A DNA stretch of 64,000 bases, from contig NZ_JAUHTQ010000002.1 in NCBI RefSeq assembly GCF_030418165.1, forward strand, positions 186,001 to 250,000, read 5' to 3'. The notes beneath the pieces are model-generated. The model ran no database searches and was not told the DNA's origin. It saw only the letters and a program-made list of their open reading frames with translations. Below are positions 1-9,581 of the stretch, one piece after another (position 1 is the first letter of the stretch; each line of letters begins with the position of its first letter). Source of the DNA: Ureibacillus aquaedulcis. Lineage in GTDB: Bacteria; Bacillota; Bacilli; Bacillales_A; Planococcaceae. The translations under genes were made by a program, and so were the position numbers.

Positions 1-757
1 TATCTTCCGTTACAAGTTTAGGAGCTTTGGCGCCGGGAATTAATACGGCACCAATCAATAAATCAGCGTCTTTAACAGCATCTGCAATATTATAAGGATT
101 GGAGATTAGTGTCTTAATTTGATTTCCGAAGATATCATCCAGTTGACGCAATCGATTAGCATTCAAGTCTAGAACAGTCACGTCAGCACCTAGACCAACA
201 GCTATTTTTGCGGCATTTGTACCTACAATACCTCCACCTATGATTGTTACTTTTCCTCGAGATACACCGGGAACACCGGACAGAAGAATTCCTTGACCTC
301 CATGTGATTTCTGAAGGAATTGTGAACCGATTTGAGCCGCCATACGACCTGCAACTTCACTCATCGGCGTTAAAAGTGGAAGAGTGTTGTTCAATTCAAC
401 TGTTTCGTATGCAATAGCAGTAACACCTTTATCGATAAGCGCTTGCGTTAATTTTGGATCTGCAGCCAGATGCAGATAGGTAAAAAGAATAAGACCTTCA
501 CGAAAATAATCATATTCGCTCCTAAGAGGTTCTTTTACTTTCATCACCATATCTGATTGAGCCCACACATCTTTTGCAAGTTCCACTATTATTGCACCGG
601 CATTTGAGTAGTCCTCATTCGTAAAACCACTTCCAATCCCAGCCTCTTTCTCTACTAAAACTGTATGTCCTGAATCTACAAATGAAGTAACTCCAGCTGG
701 GGTAATCGCCACTCTGTTTTCATTATTTTTAATCTCTCTTGGAATTCCTACTATCAT
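1..757 (-). CDS. ald: Alanine dehydrogenase, partial (C-terminus beyond left edge)
   Basis: NAD-dependent L-alanine dehydrogenase, which converts alanine to pyruvate and ammonium in the cytoplasm. The reading frame begins at ATG 757 behind GAGGAGGAA and stays open to the left edge, giving about 252 residues of a family usually near 370. The N-terminus [17 protein letters not shown] and the motifs [13 protein letters not shown] and [14 protein letters not shown] (start of the nucleotide-binding fold) are diagnostic. It is the last visible gene of a minus-strand run with a dipeptidase, a carrier and an aminotransferase-like enzyme, which suits amino-acid catabolism. A gap of 115 bp to the gene upstream leaves room for its own promoter. 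Confidence 0.96.
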   Translation of the reverse strand, partial: MIVGIPREIKNNENRVAITPAGVTSFVDSGHTVLVEKEAGIGSGFTNEDYSNAGAIIVELAKDVWAQSDMVMKVKEPLRSEYDYFREGLILFTYLHLAADPKLTQALIDKGVTAIAYETVELNNTLPLLTPMSEVAGRMAAQIGSQFLQKSHGGQGILLSGVPGVSRGKVTIIGGGIVGTNAAKIAVGLGADVTVLDLNANRLRQLDDIFGNQIKTLISNPYNIADAVKDADLLIGAVLIPGAKAPKLVTED

Positions 758-872
758 AATTCTTCCTCCTCGTATAATCCCTAAAATCAAAAATTCCTCT
801 CACTTAGGGTAGATATCATCTAAAAGCATTGATTTTTCCATCGATTAATCTTTTTTAACCTGGATAGTATCC

Positions 873-1535
873 CTATTCAGGATGGATAGTGTCAGTTTGT
901 TCTATGTTTTGAGATGACCTTGCATTAAATCTTTGCACATATTTTTCTCCTGCATTGTAGCTGAGGTCCAAAGCTTTTGAAGCTAAATAAATGGAAAGGA
1001 TTGATAAAACGGATTTGGTGATACCAAATAGAAAAACGGAACATAAGACAATAAAAGCGTTGAGCATAAACATTACTTTTCCTGTAGTCAACTTTGGACG
1101 CAAACGATTAATGATTACACATACGATATCCAGTCCACCTGTGGAACCGCCAGCAAGTAGAATTATGGCAATAGCTGTCCCGCTTAATAGTCCCCCTACA
1201 ATACTCCCGATCACGGGCTGATTTACTATAGGAACATGTTCGAATAATAAAAGAAATAAAGAAAGGAATGTCATTCCCATAAAGCTATAAAATATGAATC
1301 TCAAACCAATAAACCTTAATCCTAGTAAAAATAGCGGTATATTCAACACGAAATATAATAAACCGGTTGATAGTGGCAGAAATTGATTCAGTAGCAGCAC
1401 TACCCCGCCTAGGCCGGGTGCCATAATATCATTAGGCTGTAAGAGCATATTAAAAGCTAAAGCAGCTAATGCTGCCCCGAATGCAATAATGCTTGCTCTG
1501 TTCAAGAAAGTTGTTATCGCTTGTTTTTCCATCAT
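873..1535 (-). CDS. YitT family membrane protein, short form
   Basis: Membrane protein of the YitT/DUF161 family; the transported or sensed substrate is unknown. About six hydrophobic segments are visible, with the family motifs APGLGGVVLLLNQ near residues 39-51 and AGGSTGGLDIVCVIINR near residues 128-144. At 220 residues it lacks the cytoplasmic C-terminal DUF2179 domain that brings most YitT proteins to about 280-290. Its ATG overlaps the stop codon of the aminotransferase-like gene (ATGA), and no clear ribosome binding site is seen, so it is probably made by translational coupling. Confidence 0.85.
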   Translation of the reverse strand: MMEKQAITTFLNRASIIAFGAALAALAFNMLLQPNDIMAPGLGGVVLLLNQFLPLSTGLLYFVLNIPLFLLGLRFIGLRFIFYSFMGMTFLSLFLLLFEHVPIVNQPVIGSIVGGLLSGTAIAIILLAGGSTGGLDIVCVIINRLRPKLTTGKVMFMLNAFIVLCSVFLFGITKSVLSILSIYLASKALDLSYNAGEKYVQRFNARSSQNIEQTDTIHPE

Positions 1536-2665
1536 GCTTTAGCAAGTAAGTAAGCCATTTTATCGATTGCTGTTGCAATATCTTCTTCCGTATTATAAAA
1601 ATGCGGAGCTATCCTGATCACATCATTCCGTGCTGATACGATGACGTTATCTTGACGTAATTGCTGCTCCATTTTTGCTGCATTCGGGATAAAAATGGCA
1701 GTATTCGATGCTTTATCATTCAAATCTTCAGGACTAGCAAGCTTAAAATCTTTTTCTTTTGCATAATTTATGGCGAAGGAAGATAGACTGGATAAGTATT
1801 TCTCAATTCTATCAACACCTATCTCATTTAATAGAGTTAAACCTCCTCTTGCTGCGTACGCATTGATCATTGGAGGGGTTCCTGTATTAAACCTTTTTGC
1901 ACCCTCTGCGTAGTCTAATTGTTTTATATCGAAGGCAAATGGCGATACACGTCCAAACCACCCAGTTGTAGAAGGCTCTAATTGTTCAGCAATCTCACTT
2001 TTCACATATAAAAAGGCAATGCCCGGAGTACCTAGCATGAACTTTTGACTTCCTGTTGAGAGAAAATCGATATCCATTTCTTTAACATCTATCTCAACGC
2101 TTCCTGCAGACTGGTAAGCATCGACAAATAAATAGGATCCTTTAGAGTGAACTTTCGAAGCTATACTTTTTAAATCTTGTTTAAAGCCGTTATAATATGA
2201 AACATGAGAAATAGAAGTAACAAGTGTATGGTGATCCACATACCCATCGTAGCTTTCCAAGGCTATTTTATTATCAACCGCAGGAATAAAATCCACCTTA
2301 GCCCCTCGCTTTTTCTGGGCCAGCCAAACGTGTCCGATGCTTGGGAAGTCTAGTTCAGTTGTAACGATTTTATTACGCTGCCCATCAAAATTAAGTGCTG
2401 AAGCAACCGTTGATGCTGCATCGGAAACAGATGATAAAATAGCGATTTCTTCAGGTGAAGCATTTATCATTTTAGCGAATAAAGCTTTGGTCTCTTCCAC
2501 ACAGACCATCCACTTATTCCAATCCATTCCTTCAGAAATCCAGGTTTGCATAAACTCATCCAAGGATTGCTGGACTTGAATACTTAGTGCACTCTGAGAA
2601 CAGCTCGAGAGCTGTACTTTTTCCTCTAGTATGGGGAAATACTTTCTTTCTTTACTAAAATTCAT
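1532..2665 (-). CDS. Class V aminotransferase / cysteine desulfurase-like PLP enzyme
   Basis: PLP-dependent fold-type I enzyme of the class V group (cysteine desulfurase, isopenicillin N epimerase and kynureninase relatives). The Schiff-base lysine lies in STGSQKFMLGTPG, and the PLP-binding aspartate lies in FVDAYQSAG. I place the start at ATG 2665, behind AAAGGA with about 8 nt spacing; an in-frame GTG at 2704 has no ribosome binding site. The protein is then 377 residues, normal for the family. It is overlapped by the YitT gene and follows the YfcC carrier, so it probably acts on an amino acid or peptide product imported by that cluster. Exact substrate unknown. Confidence 0.82.
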   Translation of the reverse strand: MNFSKERKYFPILEEKVQLSSCSQSALSIQVQQSLDEFMQTWISEGMDWNKWMVCVEETKALFAKMINASPEEIAILSSVSDAASTVASALNFDGQRNKIVTTELDFPSIGHVWLAQKKRGAKVDFIPAVDNKIALESYDGYVDHHTLVTSISHVSYYNGFKQDLKSIASKVHSKGSYLFVDAYQSAGSVEIDVKEMDIDFLSTGSQKFMLGTPGIAFLYVKSEIAEQLEPSTTGWFGRVSPFAFDIKQLDYAEGAKRFNTGTPPMINAYAARGGLTLLNEIGVDRIEKYLSSLSSFAINYAKEKDFKLASPEDLNDKASNTAIFIPNAAKMEQQLRQDNVIVSARNDVIRIAPHFYNTEEDIATAIDKMAYLLAKA

Positions 2666-2827
2666 TTTCTTCATCCTTTTTAATTTATTTTTTGGAACCG
2701 CCACTAATTTTAAAATGTAACTGCGATGTTTATAAATCTAGCTATATCCACTTGAGAAGATAATCTTTCCAAAATATCAGATTCCATACCTTATATCAGT
2801 GCCTTCAACAATTGTCATATATAACAA

Positions 2828-4261
2828 TCAGTACGGACCGTAATGGATGTATACAGCAATTCCTACTAGAAATGCACCTGCTAAAGTCCAAATCAAGAAT
2901 AAAGGAAGCACAAACTTAAACCATTGAACAAAAGAAACCTTTCCTATTGCTAAACAAGCCATTAATGTACCTGAAAGAGGTGTGATGATATTGGTAACGG
3001 ATTCTCCTAATTTAAATGTCAAAAACCCTGTCTGCCTTGTAATATCCAACATATCCATTATCGGCACCATAATTGGCATAACAATCGCCGCTTGTCCTGA
3101 TCCGGAAGTAATAATGCAATTGAACAATAAATTAAATACATACAGCAACTGCATGGCTATCCCTGGAGGGAACTGATCTAGCACGGCTGTTGTGTTACTG
3201 ACAATTGTATCAATAACGTGCCCTTTCTCTAATATGATAATCACTGCTTTTGCTACTCCAACTACCAACGCTCCATACATTACTCCATTAGCGCCTTTCA
3301 TAAATATGCCAACAAATTGGTTCGGAGAGATTTTTGAAACCACTGCAACTGCAATTGAGAGCATAATGAAAATTGCCGACATTTCGTATAAGCCCCAATC
3401 TAATTTAAATGCCCCGTATAAATAGGTTCCGAAAAATAAGAAGAACAACACGATGACAATTTTCTGTTGTAGCGAGAATCGCTTATTCTGAATAACTTCC
3501 TCATTCTCGTTTCCATGCACAGCTGAAAAATCTGCTCCAATCAAGCTTTTAGCAGGATTTTGGCGTACTTTTTTTGCGTATAAGCAAATATACAAAATAG
3601 TAATTGATACAAAAACAATGAAAATGACTACCCGAAATAGTACGCCAGAATAGATTGGAAGTTCTGCGATGGTTTGCCCCAATACAGTAACGACTGGATC
3701 AAATACCCCTGCAGCAAGTCCTGCATAAGATCCCAGGAAAACAATTGCTACTGCCGCTAGAGGATCAAGATTTAAAGAACGAGCAATGATTATTCCTATC
3801 GGCACAAAAGCAATTGCTAAGTTCCCCCCAATTCCCAATGAAGATAAAACGGCAAATATCCCTGCAAATACCGTAATTAACAATAGGTAATTACCTTTCG
3901 TTGCGTTAACAAGAGAATTTATACCTGCCTTAAGAGCACCACTTGCATCGATTAAAGCTATGGTACCTCCAACTACGAGAATTAAGAATATAATATCTGC
4001 TGAACTGGAGAGTCCTTCTGCAATGGAAGAGAACAATTGCATGATAGATAATGGCTCACTCTGAATGTAAGAAAAGCTCTCTGGGTCTATCTGTGTAATT
4101 CCTCCCTTTTCAATTCTTTCATATGAACCTGATGGGATGATAAAGGAAAAAGCATAGCTTAAAACCATGAAAATAAACAAAATAACAAAGACATCGGGCA
4201 TCTCTATTTTTTTCTTTTTCTTTAGCTCCTTTGCGCTAACAATTAGTGCCTCTTTTTCCAT
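2828..4261 (-). CDS. YfcC family carrier (DcuC/ArcD-like)
   Basis: Integral membrane carrier of the YfcC family (C4-dicarboxylate anaerobic carrier Pfam group, which also contains arginine/ornithine-type and uncharacterised amino-acid carriers). About 11-12 hydrophobic segments are visible. The hydrophilic N-terminus (KELKKKKKIEMPDVFVILF) and the first-loop motif IIPSGSYERIEKGG are typical. The start is ATG 4261, seven bases after AAGGAGG; the codon before it is an in-frame TTG. The gene lies between an M20 dipeptidase and the aminotransferase-like gene on the same strand, so a role in uptake of a peptide or amino acid used by those enzymes is likely but inferred. Confidence 0.85.
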   Translation of the reverse strand: MEKEALIVSAKELKKKKKIEMPDVFVILFIFMVLSYAFSFIIPSGSYERIEKGGITQIDPESFSYIQSEPLSIMQLFSSIAEGLSSSADIIFLILVVGGTIALIDASGALKAGINSLVNATKGNYLLLITVFAGIFAVLSSLGIGGNLAIAFVPIGIIIARSLNLDPLAAVAIVFLGSYAGLAAGVFDPVVTVLGQTIAELPIYSGVLFRVVIFIVFVSITILYICLYAKKVRQNPAKSLIGADFSAVHGNENEEVIQNKRFSLQQKIVIVLFFLFFGTYLYGAFKLDWGLYEMSAIFIMLSIAVAVVSKISPNQFVGIFMKGANGVMYGALVVGVAKAVIIILEKGHVIDTIVSNTTAVLDQFPPGIAMQLLYVFNLLFNCIITSGSGQAAIVMPIMVPIMDMLDITRQTGFLTFKLGESVTNIITPLSGTLMACLAIGKVSFVQWFKFVLPLFLIWTLAGAFLVGIAVYIHYGPY

Positions 4262-4353
4262 CAAATGACCTCCTTGTAAATTATATTTACCTGCTTATGT
4301 GGACTTCCCCCTTCGATTAGAAGATACTTCAGAGGTTGAATTTTTGTGATGTC

Positions 4354-5712
4354 CTATTTGTTATACTTCCTTCCGAGAGTGTCGATTACGTGACTAGTAC
4401 ATTTTATTCCGTTAAAAAAGTAATCTAAATCCAGATTTTCGTTAGGTGAATGATTTCTTTGATCGAAATTTGCATATGGCATAATTATAGAAGGGGCTCC
4501 TAGGATGCCGGTCCATACATAATCAGGAACTGAACCCGCAAGGCTGGGTTGAATAATGGGCTCTTTGTTATAAGATTCAGAGATTGCTTGGGTAACAACT
4601 TTTACAACTTCAAGATCTGCTGATGTCCTTGATGGTTTCATGGATCCCAAAAATGTCACTTCGATATCAGGATCATGTAGTTGTACGTGATGATTGATTT
4701 TATTGAGGATATCCTCGGGATCCTGATCGACTACAAGCCGGAGATCCAACCTTACAGTCGCAGTAGATGGAATTAATGTTTTCAAGCTTTCACCGGTATA
4801 TCCGCTTTTGAACCCGCTAATATTAAAAGTTGGTTCCATCGTTAACTTGTGGTAATAGTTCTCTCCGGTCATATCTAAATGTGGATATCCAATTTTAGCG
4901 CCGATATCTTTAGCATCATAAGGCAACAGTTGGAGCAGTTCCTTCTCCCGTTCAGTAGCAGGCCTAATATTATCATAAAAGCCCTCAATCAAAACCCGGC
5001 CATCAGGACTTCTCATCGTATTCAAGAGATTCATTAATTTCCAAGCCGGATTAGGTAGAATATTGCCTGTATTACCGGAATGGTTGTCCCATTCGGCCAC
5101 TTTTGCCTTTAATTCAAGAAACAAAATCCCTCTTACTCCCAATAGAATAAGTGGAGAACCACTGTAATGAGAGGATCCGTCGGATGTATAAACAAAATCC
5201 GCCTTTAACATATCTTTGTGCTCTTCTATGAAAGTGTTTAAATTAGGACTTCCTATCTCCTCTTCTCCATCAAATACAAATTTCACATTGATTGGAATAT
5301 CCCCTATGGCTTCCTTATATGTTTTAATGGCAAGAATTTGAGCCATTAGCTGCCCTTTGTTATCTCCTGCTCCCCTAGCATAGATTCGATTGTTTCTTAT
5401 TGTTGGTTCAAAAGGAGGAGATTCCCATTCATCCACTGGTCCTGGCGGCTGAACATCATAATGGCCATAAATTAGCATCGTAAAATTACTTTCATCCTTG
5501 ACGATTTCACCATAAACAACTGGGTTTCCTCTAGTTTGTATTATCTCGGTGTCTATTCCGATATCATCCATCATCCTTTTGAGTAGAGTGGCACACTCAT
5601 TTATCGCCTCATTATTTGTACTAACACTTTCTTGTCCTAAAAAAGTAGTTAATTGATCGATATATTCATATTTTCTGTTTGTAAGGATTTCATTAAAACT
5701 ATCTAGGAACAT
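4354..5712 (-). CDS. M20 family metallo-dipeptidase
   Basis: Cytoplasmic zinc peptidase of the M20/M25/M40 family, close to bacterial dipeptidases. It shows the metal and catalytic pattern HYDVQP (H84, D86), GAGDNKG (D117), GEEEIGSPN (catalytic Glu 150-151), and a late histidine in FDQRNHSPNE. At 452 residues it is full length, including the dimerisation insert. ATG 5712 follows AGGAGG. It is the first gene after a Crp-type promoter region and is followed by the YfcC carrier, so it probably starts the operon. Peptide substrate cannot be told from sequence. Confidence 0.9.
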   Translation of the reverse strand: MFLDSFNEILTNRKYEYIDQLTTFLGQESVSTNNEAINECATLLKRMMDDIGIDTEIIQTRGNPVVYGEIVKDESNFTMLIYGHYDVQPPGPVDEWESPPFEPTIRNNRIYARGAGDNKGQLMAQILAIKTYKEAIGDIPINVKFVFDGEEEIGSPNLNTFIEEHKDMLKADFVYTSDGSSHYSGSPLILLGVRGILFLELKAKVAEWDNHSGNTGNILPNPAWKLMNLLNTMRSPDGRVLIEGFYDNIRPATEREKELLQLLPYDAKDIGAKIGYPHLDMTGENYYHKLTMEPTFNISGFKSGYTGESLKTLIPSTATVRLDLRLVVDQDPEDILNKINHHVQLHDPDIEVTFLGSMKPSRTSADLEVVKVVTQAISESYNKEPIIQPSLAGSVPDYVWTGILGAPSIIMPYANFDQRNHSPNENLDLDYFFNGIKCTSHVIDTLGRKYNK

Positions 5713-5882
5713 GGTAATTATCCTCCTTGAATTTAAGTAATATTAGAAAAGATTGAAAACTAGTCGTTTACTTGTTTAGTTACCTACACTGGTATTGGCA
5801 CCTAATGCAAATTCAGAAGATTGTTTTTGCTATTACAACCACTCCCCTTTTCGTTGTTAAAGATAATGTATTTAATTTATGT

Positions 5883-5932
5883 TACTATGGTTATACCGAA
5901 TATTCTGAAAAATTTATGTAAAGTATTTTACA
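5883..5932 (-). promoter_or_regulatory. Crp/Fnr-type activator site and promoter for the dipeptidase operon
   Basis: A perfect inverted repeat TGTAAAGTATTTTACA lies at 5917-5932, fitting the Crp/Fnr-family pattern TGTNA-N6-TNACA. On the minus strand a -10-like TATAAC sits at 5890-5895 with no good -35, so the start of transcription should be near 5883. The palindrome centre is then about 41 bp upstream, the usual spacing for a class II Crp activator site. The regulator encoded divergently at 6081 is the obvious candidate protein. Confidence 0.7.
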
Positions 5933-6080
5933 ATTTTTTTAATATATTTATAATTGAATAAAAAAGAGTGATAGGACAAAAAAATAGGATTTCAGTAGAT
6001 GTGACAATTTGTTTCCTGAGAACACAAGCAATATCTTATTTTATAATCTTTAAATTTAATAATAAAGGTGTGATAAATCA

Positions 6081-6770
6081 ATGGATTATATCTTTTCTAA
6101 TGAAAGCTCTGCATCACCATGGATTGAAAATCTTGACTTTAATTGGAAATCTCTTGTCTCGTTAGGCCAAACCATCAAATTCAAAAAGAATCAATACGTT
6201 TTTATCCAGGATCATGCTATAGATTATGTTTATATCATCTTAGAAGGGAGAATTCGGCTGGTTCTACTATCTACCTTTGGTGATGAAAAACATATTGTAA
6301 TAATTGGCAAAAACGGGATGGTTGGTGAATGTAGCCTATTTGCCGATCATACTTATACAAATAGTGCTATTGCATCTAGTAATGCTACGCTTGTTAGAGT
6401 TCCGGTTAAACAATTCCAAAAAGTTATAAGTCATGATTTCGCATTAAGTTCACAAGTAATGAAATTAACGAGTTTAAAATTTCGTGTTGCCGCCTATCAT
6501 AGTTTACAACTCAGCTTTACTTCGGCTAATCAAAGAATTGCAAATAGTCTTCTGCAGCTGGGATTAGCCTATGGTGAAAAAAACGGTAAACGAATAAAGA
6601 TAGCTATAAACTTTACTCATCAAGAAATGGCATACCTTGTTGGCACATCACGTGTTACCGTATCTAATACAATGACTCAACTGCAACATCTGGGGATTAT
6701 ATCCAAAGTCTCAGGGGGGTATCTTATTGAAAATGTTGAGGAATTAATGCAATTTACAAAAGAAATTTAA
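6081..6770 (+). CDS. Crp/Fnr family transcriptional regulator
   Basis: DNA-binding regulator with an N-terminal cyclic-nucleotide-binding-like beta barrel (about residues 25-140, with VYIILEGRIRLV and KNGMVGECSLF), a dimer helix, and a C-terminal winged helix-turn-helix with THQEMAYLVGTSRVTVSNTM. No Fnr-type cysteine cluster is seen at the N-terminus, so it is not an obvious iron-sulfur oxygen sensor; its signal is unknown. The start is ATG 6081 after AAAGGTG. It is divergent from the dipeptidase-YfcC operon, and a palindrome of Crp type lies between them, so it probably controls that operon and perhaps itself. ArcR-like regulators of amino-acid fermentation are a reasonable comparison. Confidence 0.9.
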   Translation: MDYIFSNESSASPWIENLDFNWKSLVSLGQTIKFKKNQYVFIQDHAIDYVYIILEGRIRLVLLSTFGDEKHIVIIGKNGMVGECSLFADHTYTNSAIASSNATLVRVPVKQFQKVISHDFALSSQVMKLTSLKFRVAAYHSLQLSFTSANQRIANSLLQLGLAYGEKNGKRIKIAINFTHQEMAYLVGTSRVTVSNTMTQLQHLGIISKVSGGYLIENVEELMQFTKEI

Positions 6771-6894
6771 TAAGAACAGCTCATCATCAAGGAAATACAT
6801 ATGAAAAAGAACACCAGGACTAATTTGTTTATGCGATATTGGGATATGTAATAAATTATATATACAACATTAAATACAGCTCAATTCAAAAAGA

Positions 6895-6919
6895 AAAAGA
6901 GCTGTTTGTCAGCTCTTTT
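6895..6919. terminator. Bidirectional terminator
   Basis: A 10-bp perfect stem, AAAAGAGCTG with CAGCTCTTTT, around a 5-base loop. A and T runs on both sides let it end both the plus-strand regulator and the minus-strand hydrolase. Confidence 0.85.
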
Positions 6920-6944
6920 ACCCAGATTATTTGCTAAACCCTTT

Positions 6945-7907
6945 CTACATATCAATTTCTATCTCTTTGATAAATGAGAGAACTGCTTCTCTCATCTGTT
7001 CTATTCCTGGTTCTTCTATAGGAAAATGGCCGGCTCCTTCCAAAATCACATATGCTTTCTTGCATTTCAAACGATTATAAAATGGCTCACTTAATTCAAA
7101 CGGCGTCATCGGGTCTAATTCTGGATGGACTAATAATATAGGGCAACTGTCGAAATTCTCGGGTTCTACCAGTGGCTTCATATTTAAGAAAGTTCTTAGA
7201 AAACGAAATGAAATTTTTGTTCCTGCTGCTAAAGGATCATTGATAATGAATTGAGTCAGTTGAGAGTTGTTAGTGATTAATTTCATTCTCGATACCCTTG
7301 AAACAGAAATTCGAAAAGAATCCAAAAGATATGGAAATGTATCCATTATAAATTTACCTGAACGGCTCATTACTTTATTTGGAGCAATTTGATCACGAAC
7401 TTTCGATTTACTTGTATCCACAAAAGTCGTTACGATTAGCCCTTTAACCTTTTTATTCCTACTGGCCGCATGATAAGCAAGCATGCCTCCGATACTGGCT
7501 CCCAGTAAAACGATTGGTTTACCGTCTTGTTCAATTTCCCGTTCGATTAAATCCGTAATGATTTGGATCCAGTGTTGGTAATCGATTGATGTTATTTGCT
7601 TCGCGGAACTGAGACCATATGGAGGGAGATCTGGTGACACAACTTCATATCCATGTAGTTGCAGCATTCGTGCGTAAGGTGCCAAGAGTCTACCGTTTCC
7701 ACCTGCTCCATGAATCATAATCACTTTGGTCTTTGATTCTGGACAGGGCAATCGATCTAGATGAATCTGACAATCATTCCAATTCCACCATTCTTCAGTC
7801 GGTAGATTATTCTCTTTTATTTGCAGTTCATCGGAAAAAAATGCCTGATAATGTTTCCAATAGACTTCGGTATCATTGTATGTTGGACGCTCAATGAAAG
7901 AATCCAT
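6945..7907 (-). CDS. Alpha/beta hydrolase
   Basis: Probable soluble serine hydrolase of the alpha/beta fold. The oxyanion-hole motif HGAGG lies at residues 66-70, the nucleophile elbow GASIGG puts Ser at 138, and the likely acid and base are in HPELDPMTP and GAGHFPIEEPG near the C-terminus. There is no signal peptide, so it is probably cytoplasmic. ATG 7907 follows GGAGG. It stands alone between a terminator and a 160-bp gap. Substrate unknown; esterase, thioesterase or C-C hydrolase are all possible. Confidence 0.85.
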   Translation of the reverse strand: MDSFIERPTYNDTEVYWKHYQAFFSDELQIKENNLPTEEWWNWNDCQIHLDRLPCPESKTKVIMIHGAGGNGRLLAPYARMLQLHGYEVVSPDLPPYGLSSAKQITSIDYQHWIQIITDLIEREIEQDGKPIVLLGASIGGMLAYHAASRNKKVKGLIVTTFVDTSKSKVRDQIAPNKVMSRSGKFIMDTFPYLLDSFRISVSRVSRMKLITNNSQLTQFIINDPLAAGTKISFRFLRTFLNMKPLVEPENFDSCPILLVHPELDPMTPFELSEPFYNRLKCKKAYVILEGAGHFPIEEPGIEQMREAVLSFIKEIEIDM

Positions 7908-8070
7908 GCTCTAGCCTCCATAACCCGATATTTATTTATGATTCCAAATAGGCACTATTTCTGATTTTCATTTATTAATACTACTACGGAGCAATTAGTA
8001 GGATTTCTACTTTATTTTAAACCTCGTTTTCAAACTAATTTCCCTCTTATACAAACAGTGCCAACTAATT

Positions 8071-8604
8071 TTACTGATTTTCTTTAATACAAAAGATAAA
8101 GCGATCATCCGGATTCCAAACATGCAGGCTATCAGCAAGGTATCCACGCAACCATAACACGCCATCTATTTTTCGAATATAAAACCCTTTAGGAAAATCA
8201 TCGTCATCTCTTACTAACTCAGATGCTATTGTGATGGACCCGGAAGGAGCTGAATTTTGCAGAGAAAGTTGATTGGTATTCCCTTCAGTCTGATCTAGAT
8301 ACTCTAGTCTTAAATAAGGTCCAAGCTCAAGAGGACACAATTTCAAACCAAGTTCGTTCGCTTGATTAAAAAGCTGAGGCAAAGTGGCTCCTTCAGGAAA
8401 ACCAAGTTGTCTAACAGTTAGTTCAACGATCTGTAGACTGTACTTTGTCTCAGAAGTAGTAAATAAACCATCAAAAAATAATCTTTCGCCATAATTGTTC
8501 ATCATGATGGAGTGTTGTTTAAACTGTTCCATCAACTGAAACTTAGTTAGCCCGCCTATTTCTAGAGTTCTAGTTATACCTGGTCCATCAGGGGATAATT
8601 TCAT
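8071..8604 (-). CDS. Conserved hypothetical protein, unrecognised
   Basis: I do not recognise this 177-residue protein. It has no signal peptide or membrane segment, so it should be cytoplasmic. It contains a helical middle part (QIVELTVRQLGFPEGATL) and a C-terminal half that looks beta-rich and aromatic (GFYIRKIDGVLWLRGYLAD). The start at ATG 8604 is well supported by AAGGAG seven bases upstream, and codon use looks normal for the window. It is followed by a lipoprotein gene on the same strand with an 84-bp gap downstream of its start region; shared transcription is possible but not shown. Confidence 0.7.
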   Translation of the reverse strand: MKLSPDGPGITRTLEIGGLTKFQLMEQFKQHSIMMNNYGERLFFDGLFTTSETKYSLQIVELTVRQLGFPEGATLPQLFNQANELGLKLCPLELGPYLRLEYLDQTEGNTNQLSLQNSAPSGSITIASELVRDDDDFPKGFYIRKIDGVLWLRGYLADSLHVWNPDDRFIFCIKENQ

Positions 8605-8688
8605 AAGTTCGCTCCTTACATACTATTAATTTAGGTACCTATATATTTAATTTTAGGAATGGTTAGTTAAAGTATTGTCTTAATAACC

Positions 8689-9114
8689 CTAGAGTTCTTT
8701 TCCAGTCAATATTTTATATAAATTTTCCGAGTCCTTTATTGGTAGTTTTATATATTTTGATTGTCCCTCAGCCACAATCTCCAATCTGTCTCTATTTGGA
8801 GTAATCCATAAAGCGTAGTTAACCGACTCCCAAATAAAACGATAATCAGGAGGATGTTCCATCGACACCATAATGTTTTCTTCCCATTCAGATTTTTTTA
8901 TTATTTCGACAACAGTCTTGATTTCATCAGAGTTAACAAGCTCTTTTAAACTTGTGAACTCATCGCCTTGCCGTTCTTTAACTATTATTTTTTCGCTAGG
9001 CTTTTCATGAGATGCCTCGGTTTGTTCTTCTTTTGTTAAATTTATAGATTCCTCTTGATTACATCCGGCTAAACTAATTCCTATACAGAATATTAAAAAC
9101 AGTTGTTTCTTCAA
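8689..9114 (-). CDS. Small lipoprotein, function unknown
   Basis: A 141-residue probable lipoprotein. It has a lysine-containing N-terminus, a hydrophobic stretch and the lipobox LAGC with the lipidated Cys at residue 18, so it should be anchored on the outer face of the membrane. An acidic, Glu/Lys-rich linker follows, then a compact C-terminal region with aromatic residues (VNYALWITPNRDRLEIVAEG). The start is TTG 9114, nine bases after AAGGGA. No family recognised. Confidence 0.72.
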   Translation of the reverse strand: MKKQLFLIFCIGISLAGCNQEESINLTKEEQTEASHEKPSEKIIVKERQGDEFTSLKELVNSDEIKTVVEIIKKSEWEENIMVSMEHPPDYRFIWESVNYALWITPNRDRLEIVAEGQSKYIKLPIKDSENLYKILTGKEL

Positions 9115-9581
9115 AGTTTAAAATCCCTTCTTCTACTATCCTGACATTGAATTAAGTATTTCTACAAAGCTTATTTAAATATTAACATAAATATCCATTT
9201 CCCTCCTATCAAGATGTTGACAAAAAAATTGCTGAAGAAAGACTATTCCTGAATTAAAAGTGCCAGGTTATTTTATATTGAGAAATAACCTTGTGGAATT
9301 TTGCATTTTTTGTATAGTGAGAAAGAAAACATATTTTTATTAAGTGCTATTTTAGTTTTTGTTAATAGTTTCGGCTTTTAAAGGCGGTAAAAATTCAGCA
9401 GTTATTTCAACTAACTGTATACATAGGTTGAGCAAATTATTTGATAAATATGAAAATGCATGCCTGATAGAATAGGTGCTAGAATAGATTTACATAACGA
9501 AAAACAAGGATAATATTAATCAAAAGTTTAGGGGTAAACAATCGTTTTTACATATTAACCGGAATCTGAAAGGGTGTTGGA
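9115..9581. other. Intergenic region with weak promoter candidates
   Basis: This 467-bp AT-rich gap separates two divergent genes. On the plus strand TTGTGG (9291-9296) and TATAGT (9313-9318) are 16 bp apart and could form a sigma-A promoter for the gene at 9582, leaving a long leader. No reading frame, repeat or strong hairpin is evident. Confidence 0.4.

Noticed and set aside
859-881. Inverted repeat CCTGGATAG-N5-CTATTCAGG at the end of the YitT gene, considered as a terminator
   Set aside because: No T run follows on either strand and one pair is mismatched. It may be chance.
5968-6165. Plus-strand 65-residue frame in front of the Crp-type regulator
   Set aside because: It covers the promoter region, overlaps the regulator start in another frame, and has no ribosome binding site.
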